Origin: Hybos culiciformis
Lineage: Eukaryota > Arthropoda > Insecta > Diptera > Hybotidae
DNA: 64,000 nt
Direction: 5' to 3'
Assembly: GCA_964007475.1 (NCBI GenBank)
Contig: OZ023273.1
Coordinates: forward strand, 84,951,712 to 85,015,711
In this document: piece after piece, positions 56,050-64,000 of the stretch
Layout of the letters: every line of letters begins with the position of its first letter
How positions within the stretch are numbered: the first letter of the stretch is position 1
The notes under the pieces: model-generated
Database searches by the model: none
What the model saw: the letters and a program-made list of their open reading frames with translations, nothing else
What the model was told of the DNA's origin: nothing
Made by a program: the position numbers and the translations under genes

Positions 56050-58405
56050 AATAAAAAAGAATTAACTGGTGACATGGCACCAAGAAACTGTGCATACGGA
56101 AACGGTGCGTGTAGAGGGGACAGTTGTACGAAAATTTTAAAAAAAAGTTGTTTGAACAACATCCTTTTGGAAAAGGCATAAAATTTTGAAATAAGAAATT
56201 TGAAATAAGAAATAAAAAATTTTGAATAAGAAAAAATGAAATTTCTTTTCATTTTGATCTCAGATTAATTATATACTTAGTACAGATGGATAAATTTTGA
56301 ATTTTTCCGTTCTATTAAAACTGTCAAAAAACATAGGATATAAACTTTTTTTTTTTAAACACAAAATTTGTGTATTAAGAGTCGCATTTTATGTTCAGTT
56401 CGGGCCATGGAGAAACTTATTTCTTAAGTATTTACAATTAAAAAAAAATTAAGTAATTTTTGCATATTAGTGCTTCTCCTGAAAACCTTTGGTTTTCATG
56501 AATAAAAACATTCTAGGATAAAAATATTTCGATAGTGTCAAAAAAGTACAAATTTTCTAAGTTTTATAAATTTTTTTCGAAAGTCAAAAAATTAGTGGTT
56601 TAATTACACTAACAAAATACACTTGCAATATTTTTATTAAAAAACTTTAGCAGAGGAGAACCACTATTGTTTTATTTATTTTTAAGAGTAGGGGTGGAAA
56701 TCTCGGTTTTGTATTGAACTAACTGTATTCGTTTATTCTTTATCTGACCGACGTATAAAATATTGTTCAATTTTCACGTTCGTGAACGACCCAAAAAAAT
56801 GAACTTGAATCAATTCAACTATTTTAATGAACCACGAAAAAAATTACCTTTGTAAAAAAATATTACCGAGTGAACGAGCTAACGAAATACTAATTTATTT
56901 TTTTAGTTCATCGGTTATTTTTAAACTTAATGATCAATTAAAAATAGATATTTAATTTTAATTTTAATGTTTATAACATTTTATTTTATTAATAACTAAA
57001 TTATTCAAATATCTTCTTTTCTAACATTTAATTTGAATGCTTCCCTAAGAACTGTAATACTAACGAAACCTGAAGATAAACACATAAAATTTACAAGGGA
57101 ATCTTTAACCTTAATTCTCTCTATAATATTATTTGCTTATTAAATTTTTCTTGATAAAATCAAGTATTGAATTCACTCATGTAATCACGGATTGAATTGA
57201 AATTATATACTTCCAAAATATTTCCCTCATTCAACCCTGTTTTTCATGTCAATTTTTTTTTAATTTAAATTCAAAATAAACGATAAATTTAAAATTTTTC
57301 TTGTTTTGTGCGGGTTTTTTAATTTTTTTAAATTCTACAATTAATTTTTCGAACGACATTTCGGGAAAGTTTAAAGATAATTATAATGTCTATTACCGAC
57401 AAAAAAAAGTTTTTTAATATTTTGCGTTTCTGCGATTCTATTGCAGTCGGAGTGAAATTTTTTTTTCGTTGAGAAAACTTTTTGATTTATTTTTTCGCTA
57501 AAAAATATGATTTTTTTACAGTTTTTAATTATAAATGTGCAAATATAATAAAATGTAAAATATAATTTGTGTTCAGAAAAAAATTTGAATTAAAAAAGTT
57601 ATTTTAGTGGCTTAAATCATGATTTTTGTATTTTATCGAAATATGGAGACGCGACAAAAAAATTAATTTATAGTGAGAAAATATTACATATTTTTAATTT
57701 TCGCCGGAAAAACTTATAAATTAATATATATTCCTTTAAATTAATTAACGAAAATTATTTAAGTTGCATTAATTAAAATTCCCCAATGCAATTACCACTT
57801 CAATTACTTACCTGCCATTACTATATAATGATATAGATTTTTTTTTTTTTTGCAAAATAAAATTCAACTATTTTTTTTTTCAAATTTAAAAATTTTAAAA
57901 TTATTGCACTTTTATAAATTGCAAAATTTTTGAGTTAAAAAATTTAATTTTTTTGTCAACAAACTTTATTGTTTTTGTTTTAAATTTTTTTGACAGTTTT
58001 AATGGAACATATAAATATTTACAATTTAGAAGAAATTTTTTATATGATTCCTTCTATAGATTTAAATTATATTAGTATTCGATGATTTTGATAAACAATC
58101 TTTAATTAATTATGATTATTATAATTATAACTTGTCATAATTTAGAAAGAATGGAAATCAAGTAAGTATAATTTTACCTTTTCCAAAAAAATTAAATATT
58201 ACTTTAAATCAAGTAAGTAATTATAGATATCAAAACTTTGTGCTCAGGTTAATTCAGTAAATTTAAAAAAATAGGTCAAATCGGGTGGAAAAGAAAATTG
58301 GCCGCACAAAATGTATGGAAAAATATACGGAAACTGTGCGTGCATGCACACTTTCGGGATGCACAGTTTCGTGGTGGTCACCAGTTAATTCTTATGTCGA
58401 TATTT
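56050..58405. repeat. Inverted repeat pair bracketing 2.2 kb
   Basis: agaattaactggtgac and gaaactgtgcat at 56058-56104 recur as reverse complement at about 58345-58402. The interior has no supported exon; it is AT-rich throughout. This may be a TIR element with diverged ends. Confidence 0.55.
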
Positions 58406-58734
58406 TTCTTTGAATTCTTATGTGAGAAAAAAATTGGGCTAATAGTCAAATTTATAAAAAAAAATAAATAGGTGTTTTTTTTTCATGCCAACTGGAACTT
58501 TATTTCTTGTGTTCATAATTCAAATTATAAATATTTTTGATAAAAAATTCAAATAAGATATGTACATTCATTGAAAAAAAAATTCTAAATTAAATCAAAA
58601 ACTTAAAAAACTACCTTTTTAAACAAAAAAACGAAGCTAAGTCGAGATTAAACTATTAGTAATTATAAAAAAAAAATTGAAAAAAAGAAAAATAAAACAA
58701 AAAATATAAGAAATGTTTTATAAAAAAAAAAAAA

Positions 58735-59496
58735 TTTTGTTCCAAACCAGAACATTGGATTGTGATGAATTTAAATTAAATTTATTTCAATAAATTATTC
58801 TATATATATTTTTGTTGTATTTTCAACAATTTGCCTACATATAGGACACAAAATGGGAACGTTCCGAAATTAAAATAAAAATATACCCGCGCTAGCGAAA
58901 TACGCGCATATATAATAAGACTTATATGCGCGTACGATATTGTGTTTTTCTCAACAACGTCGCAGAAAACCATACAATATCTGCTAGAAGAAAAAAGTAA
59001 GAAAAACACAATATCGTACTCGCATATAAGTCTTATTATATATGCGCATATTTCGCTAGCGCGGGTATATTTTTATTTTAATTTCTCTTATTTTGTTTTA
59101 GTACTATTAACAAAAAAAAAGCTCACATATGGTTTATCACAATTGAATTACCGAATATTTATGACGATGATGATAATGGTGGTAATAAAGAAGACGATTC
59201 AATTTATTGTTCTGCAAACAAAAATCTTGCGAGCTGTTCCCAAAATCTTTTAATATGCGAGGTATGCTTTATAAATAAGAAATCTGTGTTGTTGGTTCCA
59301 TGCAACCATTACAAATTGTGCTGTTCATGCTACGAAAAAATAAAAAAACGTTACGTTGAGCGGAACGTTCCCATTTTGTGTCCTATATGTAGGCAAATTG
59401 TTGAAAATACAACAAAAATATATATAGAATAATTTATTGAAATAAATTTAATTTAAATTCATCACAATCCAATGTTCTGGTTTGGAACAAAATTTT
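58735..59496. repeat. Nested palindromes around a RING exon
   Basis: Outer arms: 58735-58865 is the reverse complement of 59365-59496 (ttgttccaaaccagaacatt, ggcaaattgttgaaaataca). Inner arms: about 58858-58945 mirrors 58995-59090 (cgctagcgcgggtatatttt). The outer right arm is the 3' end of the RING exon, so its last codons and 3'UTR are present twice in opposite orientation. Confidence 0.88.
59099..59432 (+). CDS. RING-finger terminal exon
   Basis: After an acceptor (attttgttttag) the plus strand encodes an acidic region (IYDDDDNGGNKEDDS), then a C3HC4 RING finger: CEVCFINKKSVLLVPCNHYK, LCCSCYEKIKK and CPICRQ, ending at a TAA. Cys-X2-Cys, Cys-X-His and Cys-X2-Cys spacing fit a RING, the E3-ligase domain that recruits a ubiquitin-conjugating enzyme. 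A RING at the very C-terminus is typical of IAP-like and other insect E3 proteins. The frame is intact. No upstream exon was recognised; the sequence 5' of it is palindromic repeat, so the gene may be a transposon passenger or truncated. Confidence 0.72.
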
Positions 59497-59614
59497 TTTT
59501 TTTATAAACCTACCTGCTACTCAATATTTAATTCTTCATTGTCGATTTTTTTTTGAATTCCTATGTGAAAAAAAAAAAAATTAGGCCTTAATACTCAAGT
59601 TTATAAAAAATAAA

Positions 59615-59735
59615 TATGTTTTATTTCACATTCAGTTGAGAAATAAAACCTAATTTATAAAATCGGCGAATTAGGCTTTATTTCTCATATGAATGTGAAA
59701 TAAAACCTATTAGGTTTAGTTTCGTTAGCCTTTGG
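59615..59735. mobile_element. Short foldback MITE, copy 2 (inverted)
   Basis: Reverse complement of 55913-56033, sharing ttttatttcacattcagttg and the flank cgttagcc. It abuts the last exon of the DUF4806-like gene. Next to it, a 21-bp unit (tatatttccatgatggc) is tandemly repeated at 59748-59790. Confidence 0.88.
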
Positions 59736-59739
59736 CACC

Positions 59740-60680
59740 TATATTTCCATGATATATTTCCATGATGGCTGATATATTTCCATGATGGCCGAACCACGAA
59801 AAACAAACTGCTGCCTTATCGGTAATTATTGCCCTCAAGCATCCTCTTACGTATTTCTCCAATGATGGATCATCGATTTTATTCAAACAATTTTTCTGTA
59901 AAGATAAATTGTATTTAATTAGTTTTAAACAATTATATTTAAAATATAAAATAAAAGTCTGCATTACAAATTTATCATATTAAAAAAAAAAAATTAACAA
60001 AATTGCGTACTAAAGCCTTGCTGATGTTCTCTGTTTTTAGTTCTTCTTCTAATAACTTAAATGCTTCTGAGCTTGAACTTCGAATATTTAGTGATGGAGT
60101 TGATATTGATTGCCCATTAGCGCTGTTACAGGTGCAGTTCATTTTGAGAAGGTGTACTTCTCGACGAAGACATTTAGAGTTCTCTAAGAGAAGCTTTCAA
60201 AAGGTTGTTATTTTGAATTATCAAGTCGTTTATTTTTGGTGAAGATAGGTCAGTTTTTTCTGAACGTAGCTCATCAATGTGTTGATGTTGGGTTGATGGA
60301 GACGTATTGAATTTATAATTTTTTTGGGACAACATTTTATCATCAACAGAAGACTCTTCTATTGTTAATTTTTCTGGGAACAATAGTGGTGATGTACAGT
60401 TTTCATTGTTTTGGTTTTGATTTGAAATTTGGTCGAACTTGGAACTATGGGTTTTTTTGTAGTAAAATAATTTGTCGTCTGTTCTTTTTTGAGTGCTAGT
60501 ATTCGGTTTAATATTGCTATTGATTTTCAAAAAATTTAGATAATTTTCGCTGTCGTTATATCCGAATTCTGAGTCTAGATATTCTTCTAATTAAAAAGGA
60601 ATCAGTTTTAATTTGTTTTAATTAATTATTGTAAAAAAAGGCATTACCAATTTGGGTTTCATCGTCGCTATTAGATAACA
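59740..60680 (-). pseudogene. DUF4806-like partner gene of the transposase
   Basis: Exon 1 begins ATG near 60680 (MLSNSDDETQI) with donor G|gtaatg. Exon 2 (about 60174-60592, after acceptor tttttaattag) encodes EEYLDSEFGYNDSENYLNFL and a hydrophilic Ser/Asn-rich linker, ending LIIQNNNLLKASLREL at a TAA. A further frame (60000-60140) has SSSEAFKLLEEELKTENI. The last exon (about 59790-59920) has CLNKIDDPSLEKYVRGCLRA followed by AVCFSWFG, resembling the DUF4806 domain end (V-R...L...A..F.W.G). Such proteins are often encoded next to this transposase type in animals. Stops and frame changes point to decay. Domain naming is by pattern only. Confidence 0.5.
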
Positions 60681-61728
60681 TTTTTCTGAAACAAAAGAAA
60701 TAAATTATAAATGTTGTAGTGGTACATAAATACCAAGGTGTTAGCTAATTCTAATTTTGCAACTTTTGTTTTTATATATTTAATATTGAATTGGTTTAAT
60801 GATCCACTTAGAATTTCTTCAGCAGTGTAAAAGATACAAAAATTAACTGATGGCACTGCATATTCGAAAAATGTTTGCAAATTTTGCACAAATTGGCCTT
60901 CTACAATATTATGACCAATATGATTAATTTTTAGAATTTGATCATTCACAATGCAATAATTGTTCCGATTCTTAGGAGATAAAAGGATAATATTCAATTT
61001 CTTTTAATCTGTTCTTAATTTGTTGAATAGGAAAAGATTATGTTCTAACTAATTTTTTCAGGAATTGCATAAAATTTTCAAATTTAAATGCACTGTATCC
61101 GTCTAAATGCCCAAATCTGTTAACATCTTCAGCTAAGTGCGTTAAGCTATGCACATTGTAAGAAACATTTTCGATTCCATATAAATCAGGAAACTTTTTA
61201 ACAAATTCTTTTAGGAGCTCATCAGCGCATTTGTTATTAATGTGACAGTCTTCTGGATGGCTTAAAATTCTAACAGCGCATACCAACAGCAAGAAGTGTC
61301 CATAATATTTTTCCGGTAAAATATTTTTTAAGGCCAATATACCTATAAAAATATTAAAATTTAAAGTAAATATATTTCCTTTTATTAATTACAATTTATT
61401 CATACCTGTATAACAAAGAAACATTCGTAACTCTGTAGCTTTCCAATGATCGATTTCTTCCAATGAAAATCTATTGGCATACACTTGCGAAGGGACTTCA
61501 AATTGGTGTTTATAGCTTCAATTGAATTTTTTTCGTTAAGACGCATATGATGATTCCTGTCTGTTTTTAATTTAAAGCTTTCATCAGTTCTTAAATTATT
61601 ATCAGTTTCAGGGAAGCATACTTTATGCTGATAATATTGTCCTTTTATTGTGCACTTCGTACAGCTACTATAACCAGCATGAGACTTAACTCCTAAATAA
61701 GATAGGTTTATAAAATAAATGTTATATG

Positions 61729-63109
61729 CAGGGCTTTTTTTGTGGGGGAACGCAGTGGAACTCAGTTTAAAATATTTTTTTTATATTTTTCAACGTCGTA
61801 ATGACGAGTATTTTTTTTTAATAAAATTTATTTTGACAATGAAATTTCAAAATTAATTTTGTGTATAAGTTTCGGGATGGCAGTAGCTTACAATTTTGCA
61901 TTTTACATTTATTTTGTAGAACTGTAGACTTAGAAAAGAAGTACCTATCATGAAATTTCAAAATTAATTTTTTCGAATAGGGTTGCCAGTTTTCCCAAAT
62001 GATGTATCGGGAATTTAGAAAAAAAATTTGTGCTGGATTTACGGATAGACACACTACTTTTGCATAAGCCTAAGGTCGCAGATTTAAAGGGTCATCAAAA
62101 TAAAACATAAAACCGATAAAAAAAATTAAAATTTTCAAAAATAAATAAATGTTTGTGTTTGTAGGATTGAACATGTAATTAATGTACAAAAAAAATATAA
62201 GAACGTATTTTGAAATCTAAAAATAATCTAATAATCTAATCTAAATAGTAAATTGAGCTCATCTAATATAATAAAAGGTGAACTCACCTCTTAAACGAAC
62301 TTGACAGTGTTGGCACTTTCCTCTATTTATTTTTTTAAACGTAAATAATAAATAAAATAACCGAATGACTATGCAACACTGAATGCAAGGCGTACTTTGA
62401 TAAAAATTTTAAAATGTAAACAAAAAAAATCAAGGCGTACTTTATCAATAAAAAAATAAAAGCATTCTTTTCGAAATGACAAAAGTCAACGCATAGTTAC
62501 TAGGCTAGGCCTGCACTATTTTTTCTGTGCAGGCTTTTTTCTAGTTAAATAATACAATTTGTTTCTTATTTAAATTCAAATAACTCTAAAATTCTCAAAA
62601 AGTAAATCCGCTCCTGTGTTTATTGCAAAAAAAATACTTATTCATAGTTAATTAAATAAAATATTATAAACAAAACTAATTCGTATAAAAAACTTAAACA
62701 ATAAGAACAAAAATAAAAATTTGCTGAGACCATTTTAAAACAAATAAAACAAGCGTTTGCTTTAATTGCTCGCAATTTTCATGTTATTCAAACTAACACA
62801 ACTTTTATCACAAATTATAATAAAAAAATCTTGAAATAAGTTAAAGCCAGAGCTTTGCAGTTTAAAAATAAAAAAAAAAATCTTGTTGAAGATATCAATT
62901 ATTTTTGGTAAATCGGGAATGACGATTGTATATCGGGAATCGCGAAAACAGTTTTAATATCGGGAAATTCCCACCGAAATCGGGATACCTGTCAACCGAT
63001 AAGTATCGTGATGGCCGTAGCTATCAATTTTGCAGTACTACGAGCTCAGAAAAAAGTACCTAGAAAAATATTGAGTTCCCCATCCTTTTTCTTTACAAAA
63101 AAAGCACTG
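61729..63109. mobile_element. Non-autonomous hAT element in a transposase intron
   Basis: The ends cagggctttttttgt and acaaaaaaagcactg are inverted repeats with one mismatch. gttatatg is exactly duplicated (61721-61728; 63110-63117). The sub-terminal ggaactcagtt/ttgagttcc pair is also mirrored. Inside lies another TIR element (61979-62998). No transposase is visible. Confidence 0.92.
61979..62998. mobile_element. TIR element nested in the hAT element
   Basis: The left end gggttgccagttttccc and the right end gggatacctgtcaacc are diverged inverted repeats, each followed inward by atcgggaa motifs. The text on either side (aaaagaagtacctatcat; cgagctcagaaaaaagtacc) is repeated too, so the exact limits are uncertain. 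Confidence 0.55.
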
Positions 63110-64000
63110 GTTATATGAATATAAATCTTATGCATGTGAAATAAACAATGAAAACAAAAATTTATTCTATTTAACTTACCTAAAATAAATGCTCTTGCTG
63201 AAGCATCGCAAATAAATGATCTTATTTCAGCTTGTATTCGGTTACCTTTGAATATTATTGGATGTTTTTTAAGTTCTTCGATTTCATCAATAAACGGTTG
63301 AAGAAACGTATTGACACATGTAGGTTTCTTGTAACCATGAAAAATTCCTATAATGAACACCTTTTTATATGGAATTATATTTCCGAGAATTGGCCATAAC
63401 TGATTATTTGAACTTTTGGTTAATGGTGCACCATCGATTCCTATATCAAATTTAATCACTCTTTCTTTACATAAATTGCTTTTTAGAAATTTTTCCAAAT
63501 TTTTTTTCAGTCCAATATGGCAATAATGACCACCACCCAATTCAATAATGTCTTGTCGATCTTTTGAATTTTCGCTTGGTGTTTTTTTAATGTTTTCATA
63601 TTTTTTGGAAGAGTTGGATGATATTTTCTTAAAACATTTAGTCCATTGCCAGCTGCTTCGGATATTTTAAATTTTACGTACCATTCAGTTATATCAGCAG
63701 ATATGCTACAATTTTTATCTGCTTCATCTTTGTCATCATCATTTCCATCATATATTGAATTATCCACCATATCAGTATCACTTTCACTTGAATCATAATT
63801 TAGAATGCTATCAATGTCCATTAACAATTCTGTTTCTTGTTTTTTACTTTCACATAATTTGTCTTCATTCCTTTGGCTGTCTAAAATATTTTTAATTTCG
63901 CGAGAGACCTCATAGTACCCCTTTCTATCCATTTTTAAAAATTTAAATATACTTACAATTTCTAAAAATTTTACACCTTTTTCAATTTAAAAAAAAAAAA

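Larger units (their letters stand above)
60690..63932 (-). pseudogene. Second CACTA-like transposase gene, spliced and broken
   Basis: From 63932 on minus: acidic N-terminal region (IDSILNYDSSESDTDMVDNS), helical segment (YVKFKISEAAGNGLNVLRKY), a frameshift near 63530, then GGGHYCHIGLKKNLEKF, FDIGIDGAPLTKSSNNQLWP and SFICDASARAFIL with a donor near 63180. The next exon is at about 61490-61692 (SHAGYSSCTKCTIKGQYY, LRTDESFKLK) but lacks the FPLD.MHL..LGV block. The exon 61038-61345 holds YGHFLLLVCAVRILSHPE, the NVSYNVHSLTHLAED block and YSAFKFENFMQFLKKLV. The tail (60690-61000) ends HYNIYNL. Layout matches the transposase at 28865-30866 with strong divergence. An internal deletion and frameshifts make it dead. 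A hAT element fills most of the first intron. The element's outer end may lie beyond 64000. Confidence 0.8.

Noticed and set aside
58800..59009. A separate minus-strand gene over the palindrome
   Set aside because: It is mainly the inverted copy of the RING exon's 3' end and has no domain.

Overview
This is a strongly AT-rich stretch of eukaryotic nuclear DNA with introns and no prokaryotic gene organisation. The gene remnants (cactin, a dipeptidyl-peptidase-like S9 protein, an NRF-6-type acyltransferase, a Tudor domain, histidyl-tRNA synthetase) and the repeat spectrum (Gypsy, LINE, hAT, Harbinger, pogo/mariner-like, a CACTA-like transposon, tRNA-derived repeats) fit an insect or closely related arthropod. 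I cannot place it more precisely. All identifications come from reading motifs by eye; no search was run.

Layout. 0-10 kb: a broken LINE reverse transcriptase (minus), an inverted pair of tRNA-like repeats, a foldback element, the open terminal exon of a probable transcription factor (4.1-4.7 kb, minus) and two hAT insertions with 8-bp target duplications. 10-13 kb: a Harbinger-like TIR element, a Tudor exon and the last exons of an NRF-6-like acyltransferase (plus).

13.6-32.4 kb is the centre of the window. A dipeptidyl peptidase-like pseudogene on the minus strand has been opened by two LTR elements, each itself hit by a DNA transposon. A short LTR element (13743-15923) sits in its last exon and carries a hAT element. 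A Gypsy element (16995-31915) sits further upstream and carries a 7.7-kb CACTA-like transposon (23656-31335). That transposon contains its own transposase, a multi-exon accessory gene and two exons of a captured cactin gene.

33-43 kb: a 65-bp minisatellite, an unidentified Arg/Tyr-rich gene remnant, a second LINE (PHD-finger ORF1 plus endonuclease), TA-flanked TIR elements and a CXC-domain fragment. 43-46 kb: a hAT element holding two nested repeats, one a GC-rich perfect palindrome. 46-50 kb: a histidyl-tRNA synthetase remnant and a Harbinger gene pair (MADF protein on plus, DDE transposase on minus). 50-59.7 kb: mainly foldback elements, minisatellites, a CCHC exon and a RING-finger terminal exon inside a palindrome. 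59.7-64 kb: a second CACTA-like transposase gene with a DUF4806-like partner, its intron hit by another hAT.

Almost every coding feature is a transposon gene or a decayed host exon. The intact-looking host parts are the 4.1-kb terminal exon, possibly the Tudor exon, and the RING exon. The window reads as a heterochromatin-like accumulation of nested insertions.
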